Below are positions 44,320-54,162 of a stretch of 64,000 nucleotides of DNA, piece after piece. This DNA comes from Antarcticibacterium sp. 1MA-6-2 (GTDB taxonomy: Bacteria; Bacteroidota; Bacteroidia; Flavobacteriales; Flavobacteriaceae): positions 1,984,001-2,048,000 of the forward strand of contig NZ_CP091036.1 in NCBI RefSeq assembly GCF_021535135.1, read 5' to 3'. The notes below the pieces were generated by a model. The model was not told where the DNA came from. It did no database searches and worked only from the letters and a program-made list of their open reading frames with translations. Both the position numbers and the translations under genes were made by a program. Within the stretch, counting starts at the first letter, position 1. Each line of letters opens with the position of its first letter.

Positions 44320-44411
44320 AATATTGCATTTTTGTAAATACAAAGTTATTACATTTTTGTTTTAGGAAAAACAAAGTTTTTGGAGAAACAACCGCTCTTG
44401 AAAATCTTTTA

Positions 44412-44435
44412 TTCCCCCTTTGGGGTTAGGGGGCT
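44412..44435. repeat. CCCCCTTC-GGGGGCTAG palindrome, copy 2
   Basis: TTCCCCCTTTGGGGTTAGGGGG. It contains the TAA stop of the GIN-domain gene on the minus strand (CAAGCCCCCTAA). Same family as 43719-43740 and 54141-54162. Confidence 0.6.
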
Positions 44436-45183
44436 TGAAAATACAATCTGCCCGTGTAGAATGTTTCGATATCCACTGTCGCCGGACGATTTATAGAAAT
44501 AACGTCCCCGGTACTTCTAATTTCCCCCTTCAACACTTCCTGCGGATTGACGAAGAGTTTGTTTGTACCTCTGTGCTGAATTTCAACAGTACCTGCCCTC
44601 ATTTTGTCAGCCTCGATACGGCTATCTCCGGCAGCAATGTAAAGATTGAGATATCCTGTTTCCCCTTCTAAATAGAAATTTGAATAATTATCTGCAGTTA
44701 CCCTAATTCGCTCCGAAACAAGGTGGAGTTTAAAATCTCCATTGGTGTAGATTTCAGGATCTTTCTCCTGATTGAGCGAGCGCAACCAGATCTCAGGAAA
44801 GTTCAGAACACCTATTCCTTCAATTGTATTATTACAGCATTTTGTAACCAGGTAAGATTAGGCACAGTTACATAAATAGTTGTCGTATTATAATCCCTGA
44901 TTAAATTACAATTGTTGTTATTTCTCAGGCTCAATCTTCCGGCATCCACAGTAGCTGTTATATCTCCGGCAAGATTTTTACCAGTTTCAATCACAACTTT
45001 ATGCTCCTCTCCCTGCTCAATGAACAATTTGATCCTTCCGTAGACTATCAGCTCTTCAAATTCGGCTACCTCAATATCATAAGTTATAATATCACCCGTA
45101 GTTTTGAGGCAATCTGGTGCATCTTCCTTATCGCATCCTGCAAGCATCAAAACCATAACGATAAAAGGCCAAAGCTTTTTCAT
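44426..45183 (-). CDS. GIN-domain (DUF2807) lipoprotein
   Basis: About 252 aa, lipobox LAGC at about 14-17. A DUF2807 putative auto-transporter adhesin head domain, a right-handed beta-helix made of short repeating strands (FEELIVYGRIKLFIEQGE, GRLSLRNNNNCNL, YLNLYIAAGDSRIEA). The break at 44834-44838 (GCTGT, minus strand) replaces GCCGGT and repairs to WLQNAGNNTIEGIGVLNFPE. It starts 4 bases inside the end of the PagL-like gene. Role probably in cell-envelope adhesion; not known. Confidence 0.75.
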
Positions 45184-46278
45184 AATCTATAACCAATTGA
45201 GAATTCGACAGCTTCGGCATTGGCACCATGTGCCAGTACAGTTATAGATCCAAAGAGATCTTTATAAATTGGTCTTTGTAAACCTATCCTGTTATAAATC
45301 CTTGTCACATAATTATCGTATGGATAATAAGCGTAATATCCCAGCTGGGTGATCATAGAAAGTTTCCTAAAAGTGAGCTGATGCCCCAGGAAAATTCCAA
45401 TTCTTTTAGAATCTTCTTCCCCTGTCGTTTCTCCAAATGGAAAAGTCACACTTTGATAGTAAATAAATTCTTCCATAGACCGCGACAGGAAGAGTTCTGT
45501 ACTTAACCTGGAAAGTGCTTTTCCTGTTGATCCTTTTATCAGCATAAGCCGAAACGGTTAAAAAAGGATATATTTTTGATCCTATTATTCCAATAGTATT
45601 GGCACCTCCCCTAAGCACAAAATTGTAATGCAAAGGTTCAGAATACTTTTCTTGGTTACCGGGAATATACTCTGGCTGATTTTCGTGATCAAAAAGGTAA
45701 TTGATTCCGGCGTTGATAACTGCTGTATTAGTGGAATTATTCGGAGATTTAAAATCAGCATTTGAATAATGAATTAATGAAATCCCTGCCTGAAAGCCAA
45801 ATCCTTTATAAATGTTCTCCTTCTGAATGGTTCCGCTAAAAAACGTTGAACTCATAATTCTTGAACCATAGGCGTTATTTATATAATTGTCATCAGGATG
45901 GTAAGGATTGGTGTTTATGGCCAGTCCCTGTCCAACCTTAAATACGAGATTTCTTTTCAGAAAATAGAACCCGAGATGGGCATATAGACCGTAATTATCC
46001 CCCAGGTGAGGGTTTTTCATATCCTGATAGGAAAAGGAAAAACCTACATCGGGATAATTGTACCTAGCTTCCCAATCTTCCAGACCGTAAGTTTTACGAT
46101 TAAAGCTAAAGATCAAACCTTCAGGATGATGAGTAATTAGATGCGAAATATGAGGATTGTGTTCTATGATACTGCCATAGAAGTAGTTCACATCTACCGA
46201 ATAATATTTCTTTATATCATTTTGGGAGAACGAGGTCAGGCAGGCTAATAAAAAAAGAAAAGGGGCAATTTTCTTCAT
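45180..46278 (-). CDS. PagL-like acyloxyacyl hydrolase family protein
   Basis: About 365-aa outer-membrane beta-barrel with signal peptide ending TSFSQ. The barrel strands include GFGFQAGISLIHYSNADFKSPNNSTNTAVINAG, which carries the His-Ser pair and Asn-rich region typical of lipid A 3-O-deacylase relatives. The break at 45500-45506 (ACTTAAC, plus strand, for ACCGGC) repairs to KSTFQAGTELFLSRSME. Whether it truly deacylates lipid A is unproven. The protein is considerably longer than PagL itself. Confidence 0.68.
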
Positions 46279-46338
46279 ACGGGCGCAAAGCTAAGCAATT
46301 ACAAAGAAAATTTTTCCCCGACTTTTATGCCTTAATTC

Positions 46339-47295
46339 TTAAAATACTGCTGAAGCTATCTTTTTTATATTGTCACTTTTTCCCATCGAGTAGTAATGCA
46401 ATACAGGAACTCCTTCCTTAATTAATTCCTTACTTTGTTCTGTACACCATTCCACCCCTACCTGGCGTACTTCCTGGTTATTTTTACATTTGTCAACTTC
46501 AGAAATTAAATCTTCGGGAAGGTCTACGTGAAACCTGTGCGGAAGAACCGTTAGCTGATTTTTTGTTGCCAAAGGTTTTAATCCCGGAATTATCGGAATT
46601 GTTATGCCGTACTGTCGGCATTTTTCCACGTATTGAAAAAATTTCTCATTATCAAAGAACATCTGTGTCACCACATAGGCTGCTCCCGATTCCTGCTTCT
46701 CCTTTAATCGTTTTATATCCTGGTCCAAACTTGGTGCTTCCATATGTTTTTCGGGATAACCTGCCACCCCCACACAAAAATCAGTATGATGAGAATTTTC
46801 CAGGATCTCCTCCTGAAAGTCTCCTATGTTCATATCCATTATTTGCTTTACAAGATCGCAGGCGAAGATATTTCCATTTGGATCGGGTTTAAAGTAGGTC
46901 TCACTTTTCACCGCGTCACCTCGTAAAGCCATTACATTCTTGATTCCCAGAAAATCCAGATCTATTAAAAAATTTTCTGTGTCTTCCTTGCTGAAACCGC
47001 CACACAGGATATGAGGTACAGCGTCAACTTTATATTTGCTCTGGATGGCTGCGCAAATCCCAACTGTTCCGGGACGCTTTCTAACTACTTTCTTTTCCAG
47101 AAGTCCGTTCTCCTTTTCAATATAAACATACTCCTCCCTGTGATAAGTGACATCAATAAACGGAGGTTTAAATTCCATTAAAGGATCTATGCCGTCAAAA
47201 ATAGATTGAATATTCTGCCCTTTTAAGGGAGGTAAAATTTCAAAAGAAAATAATGTTCTTCCTTTTGCTGCATTAATATGCTCTGTTATTTTCAT
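46339..47295 (-). CDS. metF: Methylenetetrahydrofolate reductase
   Basis: Intact 318-aa flavin-dependent TIM-barrel enzyme producing 5-methyl-THF for MetH. FSFEILPPLKG, DVTYHREEYV, NVMALRGDAVK, FCVGVAGYPEKH and AAYVVTQMFFDNEKF are the family blocks. It lies 60 bases downstream of metH, with a 31-bp palindrome between, and is probably in the same SAM-responsive transcript. Confidence 0.94.
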   Translation of the reverse strand: MKITEHINAAKGRTLFSFEILPPLKGQNIQSIFDGIDPLMEFKPPFIDVTYHREEYVYIEKENGLLEKKVVRKRPGTVGICAAIQSKYKVDAVPHILCGGFSKEDTENFLIDLDFLGIKNVMALRGDAVKSETYFKPDPNGNIFACDLVKQIMDMNIGDFQEEILENSHHTDFCVGVAGYPEKHMEAPSLDQDIKRLKEKQESGAAYVVTQMFFDNEKFFQYVEKCRQYGITIPIIPGLKPLATKNQLTVLPHRFHVDLPEDLISEVDKCKNNQEVRQVGVEWCTEQSKELIKEGVPVLHYYSMGKSDNIKKIASAVF

Positions 47296-47310
47296 TCTTA
47301 GTTAATATTA

Positions 47311-47341
47311 GACCTCACAGGTTTTCAAAACCTGTGAGGTC
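47311..47341. repeat. 31-bp palindromic repeat, copy 2
   Basis: Inverted repeat GACCTCACAGGTTT...AAACCTGTGAGGTC between metH and metF, nearly identical to the copy at 14200-14230, 33 kb away. A T-run does not follow. Confidence 0.7.
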
Positions 47342-47356
47342 TTAGTTTGAGGTTAT

Positions 47357-50095
47357 TTAATCTGCAATGGATGGACTAAGCCACTTTTCGGCTTTTTCCA
47401 GCGATATATTTTTTCTGTTTGCAAAATCTTTAACTTGATCTTCGGTAATCTTTCCGACTCCAAAATACCGCGCTTCAGGATTGGCAAAATAATATCCGCT
47501 TACACTGGCGGTAAGCCACATAGCGAGACTTTCGGTTAATTTTACTCCTATTTTTTCTTCTACTTTTAATACGTCCCAAATACTTATCTTCTCAAGATGA
47601 TCGGGACAGGCGGGATACCCCGGTGCAGGCCTAATACCTTTATAACTTTCTTTTATAAGCTCTTCATTAGAAAGTTGCTCCCCTGATGCATAACCCCAGT
47701 CTTCAGTTCTTATCTGTTTATGAAGATACTCAGCAAAGGCTTCAGCAAGACGATCAGAAAGTGCTTTTATTAAAATTGAATTGTAGTCATCGTGGTCTTT
47801 TTCGTATTCTTTGGCCAATTCGTCTGTCCCAAAACCTGTAGTTACACAAAAAAGACCGAGGTGATCCTGAATACCTGTCTCTTTTGGAGCGACAAAATCA
47901 GCTAGGGCAAAATTGGGTTTTCCTTTGTACTTCTTCAATTGTTGACGAAGAGTTCGGAAAAGCATCCTTTTTTCTTCGGAAGCATCCCCGTAAATAATTT
48001 CTATGTCGTCATCATTTACAGTATTAGCCGGAAAAAGTCCGTAGACAGCTTTAGCCTTCAGCAGCTTTTCATCTAAAATTTGATTCAGAAGCTCCCTTGC
48101 ATCTTTAAACAGAGCAGTGGCTTGTTCTCCTACTACTTCGTCAGTAAGAATATCGGGATATTTCCCGTGCAATTCCCAGCTTCTGAAAAACGGGGTCCAG
48201 TCAATGAACTCAACCAGTTTCCTCAGATCAAAATCTTCAATTATTTGGATCCCGCACTTGTTCGGTTTTAATAATTCTGAAGTTTTCCAGTCTATTTTAT
48301 ATTTATTCTTCCTTGCATCAGCAATAGAAAGATATTCTTTGACCTTACTTCTTTTTCCGAAGTTACTTCTGAAGATGTCGTACTCCGCCTTTAGGTCATC
48401 CATATATTTTCTTCGGGTATTTTCCTTAAGAAGATCTCCCACCACGGTTACCGCCCTTGAGGCATCGTTGACATGTACCACCGCATTATTGTACTGCGGA
48501 TCGATTTTCACCGCTGTATGGGCCTTAGATGTTGTAGCTCCTCCAATTAATAAAGGCACTTCAAAGTTCTGTCTTTGCATCTCCTTTGCCAGGTGCACCA
48601 TTTCATCCAGGGACGGAGTAATTAATCCGCTAAGGCCAATAACATCAACATTTTCAGCTTTTGCTGTTTCAATTATTTTTTCCGGGGGTACCATGACTCC
48701 AAGATCAATGATATCATAATTATTACAAGCCAGAACAACCCCTACAATATTTTTACCTATATCGTGTACATCACCTTTTACTGTAGCAAGAAGTACTTTA
48801 CCAGCCTGTTGTCTTGGCCCGGAAGTGTCTGCTTCAATGTAAGGGAGGAGATAAGCCACAGCTTTTTTCATTACCCGCGCCGACTTCACAACCTGGGGAA
48901 GGAACATTTTTCCGCTTCCAAAGAGATCTCCAACTACGTTCATTCCGATCATCAGGTGACCCTCGATTACTTCCAGGGGTCTTGCTGCCTCCTGCCTTGC
49001 AGCTTCAATATCATCGAGGATATAAGTATCAATTCCTTTTACAAGGGCGTGCGTAATGCGCTCCTGAACTGGCTTTTCCCTCCATGAAAGATCTACTTTA
49101 CTCTCTCTTTCTGTGCCTACAACATTTTCCGCAAAAGCTAATAAGCGTTCAGTAGCATCATCTCTCCTGTCCAGGATCACATCTTCAACGTGCTCTAAAA
49201 GATCTTTCGGAATATTATCATATACGTCCAGTAGTGCCGGATTTACAATTCCCATGTTCATTCCCGCCTGGATCGCATGATACAGAAAAACCGAATGCAT
49301 CGCCTCCCTCACCGGATCGTTACCACGGAAAGAGAAAGAAACATTACTTACTCCCCCACTTAGGCTACAATAAGGCAGGTTCTCTTTCACCCATCTCACC
49401 GCTTCTATAAAATCTATAGAATTACGACGATGTTCTTCCATACCAGTAGCAACAGGGAAAATATTTAGATCAAAAATGATATCTTCCGGCGGAAAATTCA
49501 CTTTTTGAGTAAGAAGGTCATAGGAGCGTTTTGCAATTTCGATGCGGCGTTCATAGTTATCTGCCTGGCCTACTTCATCAAAAGCCATAACAATAACAGC
49601 TGCTCCATATCTTCTAATCTTTTTGGCGTGGGAAAGAAATTCCTCTTCGCCTTCCTTTAAGCTGATGGAATTTACCACACATTTCCCCTGTACCACCTGA
49701 AGACTGGCTTCCAGAATTTCCCATTTTGAACTATCTATCATAATGGGAACCCTCGATATGTCAGGCTCGGCAACTATGAGATTGAGAAATTTGACCATAG
49801 CCTCTTTTCCATCAATGAGGCCATCATCCATGTTTATATCTATGATCTGCGCGCCTCCTTCAACCTGATCCCTTGCCACATCCAAGGCTTCCTCATATTT
49901 ATCGTCTTTTATGAGACGGAGAAATTTTTTAGACCCTGCCACGTTGGTTCGTTCTCCCACATTCACAAAGTTAGTTTCGGGAGTTATCACCAGCGGTTCC
50001 AGACCCGAAAGTTTCAGCGGTTTAAGTGCTCTTTTCGGGTTAACTGATGAGGAGTCTTTATTTTTCTGTTCTTCTAAAGTTTGTTCTCTGGCCAT
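47357..50095 (-). CDS. metH: Methionine synthase, folate/cobalamin/activation modules
   Basis: Intact 912-aa protein. It carries the pterin-binding domain ([14 protein letters not shown]), the cobalamin cap, the B12-binding domain with the DxHxxG motif in [12 protein letters not shown], and the C-terminal SAM-binding reactivation domain ([12 protein letters not shown]). The homocysteine-binding module is absent and is encoded separately just upstream (50097-51116), the usual split arrangement in Bacteroidota. Together with metF and the riboswitch it forms the final methionine step. Confidence 0.95.
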   Translation of the reverse strand: MAREQTLEEQKNKDSSSVNPKRALKPLKLSGLEPLVITPETNFVNVGERTNVAGSKKFLRLIKDDKYEEALDVARDQVEGGAQIIDINMDDGLIDGKEAMVKFLNLIVAEPDISRVPIMIDSSKWEILEASLQVVQGKCVVNSISLKEGEEEFLSHAKKIRRYGAAVIVMAFDEVGQADNYERRIEIAKRSYDLLTQKVNFPPEDIIFDLNIFPVATGMEEHRRNSIDFIEAVRWVKENLPYCSLSGGVSNVSFSFRGNDPVREAMHSVFLYHAIQAGMNMGIVNPALLDVYDNIPKDLLEHVEDVILDRRDDATERLLAFAENVVGTERESKVDLSWREKPVQERITHALVKGIDTYILDDIEAARQEAARPLEVIEGHLMIGMNVVGDLFGSGKMFLPQVVKSARVMKKAVAYLLPYIEADTSGPRQQAGKVLLATVKGDVHDIGKNIVGVVLACNNYDIIDLGVMVPPEKIIETAKAENVDVIGLSGLITPSLDEMVHLAKEMQRQNFEVPLLIGGATTSKAHTAVKIDPQYNNAVVHVNDASRAVTVVGDLLKENTRRKYMDDLKAEYDIFRSNFGKRSKVKEYLSIADARKNKYKIDWKTSELLKPNKCGIQIIEDFDLRKLVEFIDWTPFFRSWELHGKYPDILTDEVVGEQATALFKDARELLNQILDEKLLKAKAVYGLFPANTVNDDDIEIIYGDASEEKRMLFRTLRQQLKKYKGKPNFALADFVAPKETGIQDHLGLFCVTTGFGTDELAKEYEKDHDDYNSILIKALSDRLAEAFAEYLHKQIRTEDWGYASGEQLSNEELIKESYKGIRPAPGYPACPDHLEKISIWDVLKVEEKIGVKLTESLAMWLTASVSGYYFANPEARYFGVGKITEDQVKDFANRKNISLEKAEKWLSPSIAD

Positions 50096-50096
50096 C

Positions 50097-51116
50097 CTAT
50101 ACTTCAGAATTTAAAAGTTCTTTTACTGCTATTGCTCTGGGTTTATAATCTTTTGCAATATCTGCAATAGCCTTAATATGAGCGGGGGTTGTTCCGCAGC
50201 AACCACCCAATATATTTACAAGTCCTTTCTCCAGATATTCTTTTATCTGCTCTGCCATTTGTGACGCGCTTTCATCATATTCCCCAAAAGCATTAGGTAA
50301 TCCCGCATTAGGATACGCCGAAACCCCATAAGGAGTTTTTTGTGCCAGCACCTCGAGGTGAGGGGTTAATTGCTTTGCTCCTAAAGCACAGTTAAAACCA
50401 ACACTTAATAAAGGAATATGAGAAATTGAAATGAGAAAAGCTTCTGCGGTTTGTCCCGAAAGAGTCCTCCCGGAAGCGTCGGTAATTGTTCCGCTAATCA
50501 TTACGGGAATATCACTGTTTAGCTCTTCCTTAAGCTCATCAATTGCAAATAATGCGGCTTTGGCATTAAGAGTATCAAAAACTGTCTCTACCAGTAATAC
50601 ATCTACACCTCCATCAATTAGAGCCTGTGCCTGCTGTCTATATGCTACCCTTAATTCTTCAAAGGAAATTGCGCGAAATCCGGGATCATTAACATCGGGG
50701 CTCATACTCGCAGTTTTGTTTGTAGGTCCCATTGCTCCGGCTACAAACCTGGGTTTATCCGGATTTTCTGCCGTTACCTCCTCGGCAACTTTTTTGGCTA
50801 TTCGGGCGCTTTCGTAGTTAAGTTCATACACGAGATCTTCCATTTGATAATCGGCCATGGCAATGGTGGTCCCCGAGAAGGTGTTCGTCTCAACAATATC
50901 TGCTCCTGCATAAAAATACTTGCGATGAATATCGGCAATAGCTTCAGGTTGAGTGAGGGATAACAAGTCATTGTTCCCCTTTAAAGAAGTGGGCCAGTCT
51001 TTAAACCGGGAGCCCCTAAAATCCTCTTCAGAAAATTTATATTCCTGCAGCATGGTACCCATGGCACCATCAAGAATGAGTATTTTATTGGACAGTAATT
51101 CTTCTATTTTTGACAT
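50097..51116 (-). CDS. metH: Methionine synthase, homocysteine-binding module
   Basis: Intact 339-aa homocysteine S-methyltransferase domain. [27 protein letters not shown], the zinc-binding Cys in GFNCALGA and [11 protein letters not shown] near the end are the diagnostic blocks. It corresponds to the first third of enterobacterial MetH. It ends one base before the start of the remaining modules at 50095, so the pair is co-translated. It is preceded by a SAM-I riboswitch. Confidence 0.94.
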   Translation of the reverse strand: MSKIEELLSNKILILDGAMGTMLQEYKFSEEDFRGSRFKDWPTSLKGNNDLLSLTQPEAIADIHRKYFYAGADIVETNTFSGTTIAMADYQMEDLVYELNYESARIAKKVAEEVTAENPDKPRFVAGAMGPTNKTASMSPDVNDPGFRAISFEELRVAYRQQAQALIDGGVDVLLVETVFDTLNAKAALFAIDELKEELNSDIPVMISGTITDASGRTLSGQTAEAFLISISHIPLLSVGFNCALGAKQLTPHLEVLAQKTPYGVSAYPNAGLPNAFGEYDESASQMAEQIKEYLEKGLVNILGGCCGTTPAHIKAIADIAKDYKPRAIAVKELLNSEV

Positions 51117-51167
51117 TTAATTGCAATTGTCATTATCAAAAAAAGAAGTGTGGAAAAGCATCTTTTA

Positions 51168-51266
51168 GTTATCTATCCACGAAGTCGTGGTAGAATTTAG
51201 CACCTTCTCCCTAAGGAGGGTTGCCAAGGCTTCAGCGGGTCTAATCCCTCAACCTTTCTTGATAAC
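51168..51266 (-). promoter_or_regulatory. SAM-I (S-box) riboswitch before metH
   Basis: On the minus strand the outer stem P1 is GTTATC (51261-51266) with GATAAC (51168-51173). Between them lie GGTTGAGGGATTAGACCCG, then GAAGCCTTGGCAACC, then CTCCTTAGGGAGAAGGTGCTAAATTC, and a P4-like hairpin CCACGACTTCGTGG. These are the conserved S-box core elements in the right order. SAM binding would shut off metH and metF; lacking a clear terminator, it may act on translation or by another expression platform within the 51 bases before the start codon. Confidence 0.88.
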
Positions 51267-51352
51267 GATGTTATATATAAAAATGAACTTAAACTAATTA
51301 CACAAATATAAGGCTGCGCCTTTAGAATGCAAGGGTTTTAATAAAAAAATAA

Positions 51353-51775
51353 TTAATTCACTAATTTTCCGTTCAAGTAGACCTCATAACTGATTTCTGC
51401 AGTTTTTTCCAGCATTTTTGCAACCGAGCAATATTTGTCAATAGAAAGGTCTACTGCACGTTTAGCTTTATCTGCCGGAAAATCACCTTTTAACAGGACT
51501 TCCATTTTAATAGCCGTAAAAACGTTGGGCACTGCACCTTCTTTCCTGAAGCCTTCCACATTCATTTGAAGATCTTCCAGTTCTATCTTCTGCTTCTTAA
51601 GAATCATTACAATATCTATACTGCTGCAGCCAGCTATTCCCATAAGTAGCAATTCCATTGGGCTTGCTCCCTGAGGGTTGGGTTCAGATTTGTTATCAAG
51701 ATGAACTATGTCTCCACGTTCATTTTTAGTTTCAAAATGGTAATTTTCATTCAGCCTTTTTAGGTGGATTTTCAT
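51353..51775 (-). CDS. OsmC/Ohr-family peroxidase-like protein
   Basis: About 140 aa. The OsmC fold has the first redox Cys in MGIAGCSSIDIVMIL and the second in DKYCSVAKMLEKTAEISYEV. Likely a hydroperoxide-detoxifying or SaeB-type thiol protein. The start at MKIHLKRL (51775) fits the family; an upstream ATG would add 24 residues that overlap the neighbouring repeat. Confidence 0.83.
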   Translation of the reverse strand: MKIHLKRLNENYHFETKNERGDIVHLDNKSEPNPQGASPMELLLMGIAGCSSIDIVMILKKQKIELEDLQMNVEGFRKEGAVPNVFTAIKMEVLLKGDFPADKAKRAVDLSIDKYCSVAKMLEKTAEISYEVYLNGKLVN

Positions 51776-51824
51776 TGTATCAGAGGTTTTAAACAAAGTT
51801 ATGAAAATTGAAGTTATTACCCTT

Positions 51825-52380
51825 CCGTCATTCCTGCGGAATGCCACCTTCCCTTAAAAAAGGGAAGGAGCTTTTCTCTCTTAGTTGTGAACCAACTCCC
51901 CTCCTTATTTTAAGGAGGGGTGTCCGCCGCGGCGGACGGGGTGGTTTCGTGGAATTTCAAATCCAAAATTTCAATTACAAGTAGCAGTCTTAGTATACGC
52001 AGTATGCTTTTTTATTACTTCCAGATTCTGCAACGCAGTGAACCCTTCCGTCATTCCTGCGGAATGCCACCTTCCCTTGAAAAAAGGGAAGGAGCTTTTC
52101 TCTCTTAATTGTGAACCAGCTCCCCTCCTTATTTTAAGGAGGGGTGTCCGAAGGACGGGGTGGTTTCTTGAAATTTCATCAACCATCTATTGCGAAGCAA
52201 GTCTTAGTATACGCAGGATGCTTTATTATTAATTCGAGATTTTCCCCCGCAGTGAACCTTTCCGTCATTCCTGCGGAATGCCACCTTCCCTTGAAAAAAG
52301 GGAAGGAGCTTTTCTCTCTTAGTTGTAATCCAGCTCCCCTCCTTATTTTAAGGAGGGGTGTCCGAAGGACGGGGTGGTTA
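51825..52380. repeat. Triplicated intergenic repeat of about 210 bp
   Basis: Three copies of a unit with the core TTCCTGCGGAATGCCACCTTCCCT, then an AAGGGAAGGAGCTTTTCTCTCTTA stretch, then CTCCCCTCCTTATTTTAAGGAGGGG and TGTCCG...CGGACGGGGTGG. Cores begin near 51830, 52052 and 52262. The spacers also share sequence (TCTTAGTATACGCAG and GCAGTGAACC). Each copy holds several nested inverted repeats (GGAAGG/CCTTCC, CCTCCTTA/TAAGGAGG), so the RNA or DNA would fold strongly. Open frames on both strands across it are by-products. Confidence 0.85.
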
Positions 52381-52394
52381 GCCGGGGCGAAGGA

Positions 52395-52435
52395 TAAAAA
52401 AAAGCCCGGCAAGTGGATACCTGCCGGGCCTTTCC
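52395..52435. terminator. Terminator-like hairpin after FNR gene region
   Basis: GCCCGGCAAGTGGATACCTGCCGGGC preceded by a run of A and followed by CTTTCC. The stem GCCCGGCA/TGCCGGGC is strong. On the minus strand it is followed by T-rich TTTTTTT, so it likely ends the leftward sulfur operon that finishes at 52484. Confidence 0.7.
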
Positions 52436-52483
52436 TATTCACCATTCTAAAGTAAATATCTTTCTTCCCCTTTGACAGAGGGC

Positions 52484-53549
52484 TTAAACTCCTATTTTCT
52501 GTACTACTTCTTTCTTAGCTTCTTTCTTACTTCCATCAAATCCTTCAACTCCGCCAACAGTAGTATATTTAAGAACATACTTTTTATCGGGATGGATTCT
52601 TTGGTATACGCTTTGACACATGATAGCAGCCTCGTGAAATCCGGATAAGATGAGCTTTAATTTTCCTTTGTAGGTATTAACATCGCCAATTGCATAAACT
52701 CCCGGGATGTTGGTCTGGTAATCGTAAGAGTTATCAACTTTAATAGCGTTTTTCTCTATCTCCAGCCCCCAGTTGCCCATAGGTCCAAGTTTGGGAGATA
52801 GTCCGAAGAGTGGAATGAAATCATCCACATCTTTAAATTCTTCTCCCCGGGCAGTATCCTTGTGACGGATCACCACTTTTTCAAGCCTGTTTTTTCCCAC
52901 AAGGCCGACGACTTCAGCATTTGTGATCATTTCAATCTTCCCGATATCTGCAAGTTCTGATACTCTTTCAACAGAGTCCAGTGCTCCACGGAATTCATTT
53001 CTCCTGTGAACCAGGGAAACTTCCGCAGCAACATCAGCAAGATAAATAGCCCAGTCTAAAGCAGAATCACCTCCACCTGCGATTACCACTCTTTTATCCC
53101 TATATACTTCCGGATCTTTAATAAAATACGATACTCCTTTATCTTCAAAGTCTTCAATATTAGAGATCGGCGGCTTTCTGGGCTCAAAAGAACCCAGTCC
53201 CCCTGCAATTGCTACTACAGGAGCATGATGTTGGGTCCCTTTATTTGTAGTGACTATAAAAGTGCCATCGTCAAGTTTCTCCAGTGTTTCTGCACGTTCA
53301 CCTAAAGTAAATCCTGGTTCAAAGGGTCTAATTTGTTCCATCAGATTTTTCACAAGGTCTCCCGCCAGGATCTCAGGGAAAGCCGGAATATCATAGATGG
53401 GCTTTTTTGGGTATATTTCAGAACATTGACCACCCGGTTGTGGCAATGCGTCTATTAAATGTGTTTTTAACTTGAGTAGCCCCGCCTCGAAAACGGTGAA
53501 TAAAGCCGTAGAGACTGGCACCAATTATCAGGATATCTGTCTTAATCAT
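52484..53549 (-). CDS. Ferredoxin/thioredoxin-type NADPH oxidoreductase
   Basis: FAD/NAD(P)-binding oxidoreductase of the ferredoxin-NADP reductase (TrxB-like) group, about 350 aa. It begins MIKTDILIIGA, a Rossmann motif, at 53549, overlapping the siroheme gene by 8 bases. Downstream blocks are FEAGLLKLKTHLIDALPQPGGQCSEIYP, a second Rossmann VVIAGGGDSALDW and YAIGDVNTY. There is no CxxC redox motif, so it belongs to the FNR rather than the thioredoxin-reductase type. The first 25 residues are in a different frame from the rest; the break lies at about 53510-53523 next to GCCAGT, an expected RCCGGY. Likely electron donor for sulfite reductase. Confidence 0.82.
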
Positions 53550-54135
53550 TTCTCTCGTTTTTTACTTTTAATGCTTCAGTTATTGTATTCATTTGGTTTA
53601 CCTTATCTTCAAAATCTCCTTTAATACTTTTTCGGTATTCGTTAAGATTTTCTACCATTTGATTGATATTTTCAGGAATTACTTCTTCAAAAAACTCCCG
53701 TAAACGTTTTGCTGTTGTAGGTGATTTGCCATTAGTTGAAATTGCAATTTTCACATAACCTTTATTAACTATACCTCCCATATAAAAATCGCAGAGATCT
53801 GGCGTATCTGCAATGTTGGCCAGTAAATATCTCTTTTTAGCATGCCTGTAAATCTTTTTGTTAAGTTTCGTATCATTAGTGGCCGCAATCACCACGTGTC
53901 TTTTCTTCAAATATTTACTCCTGTACCTTCTCTTGGTGACCTTAACTCCATGCTTTTCAGCAAGTTCAAGAGTTTCAGGTAGAAACCCTTTCGCCAGTAC
54001 TTCTACATTAGCATTAGGACTGGACTTCAGCAAAAAATGAAGCTTCTCAAGACCTACATTCCCACCTCCAATTATCAGGATGTTAAGTTTATTTACCTTA
54101 AGGAATACAGGATATAGTTCGTTTCTTTCTTCCAT
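53542..54135 (-). CDS. Precorrin-2 dehydrogenase / sirohydrochlorin ferrochelatase-type
   Basis: Intact 197-aa N-terminal-CysG-type protein that oxidises precorrin-2 and may insert iron to form siroheme. It shows NILIIGGGNVGLEKL, the VVIAATND motif and ISTNGKSPTTAKRLREFFE. It lies 7 bases after cobA and overlaps the next gene by 8, so siroheme assembly is translationally coupled to sulfite reduction. Confidence 0.88.
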   Translation of the reverse strand: MEERNELYPVFLKVNKLNILIIGGGNVGLEKLHFLLKSSPNANVEVLAKGFLPETLELAEKHGVKVTKRRYRSKYLKKRHVVIAATNDTKLNKKIYRHAKKRYLLANIADTPDLCDFYMGGIVNKGYVKIAISTNGKSPTTAKRLREFFEEVIPENINQMVENLNEYRKSIKGDFEDKVNQMNTITEALKVKNERND

Positions 54136-54140
54136 AGGTT

Positions 54141-54162
54141 CCCTAGCCCCCGAAGGGGGAAT
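54141..54162. repeat. CCCCCTTC-GGGGGCTAG palindrome, copy 3
   Basis: CCCTAGCCCCCGAAGGGGGAAT, the best-preserved copy. Read on the minus strand it encodes the last residues of cobA (NSPFGG) and its TAG stop. Related copies at 43719-43740 and 44412-44435. Confidence 0.65.

Noticed and set aside
48117..48719. Long plus-strand open frames opposite metH and other genes
   Set aside because: They lie antisense to well-supported coding sequence, lack family motifs and have the composition of a mirrored codon pattern.
51825..52380. CRISPR array
   Set aside because: Unit length of about 210 bases, only three copies, repeats longer than spacers, and spacers themselves are similar; no cas genes nearby.
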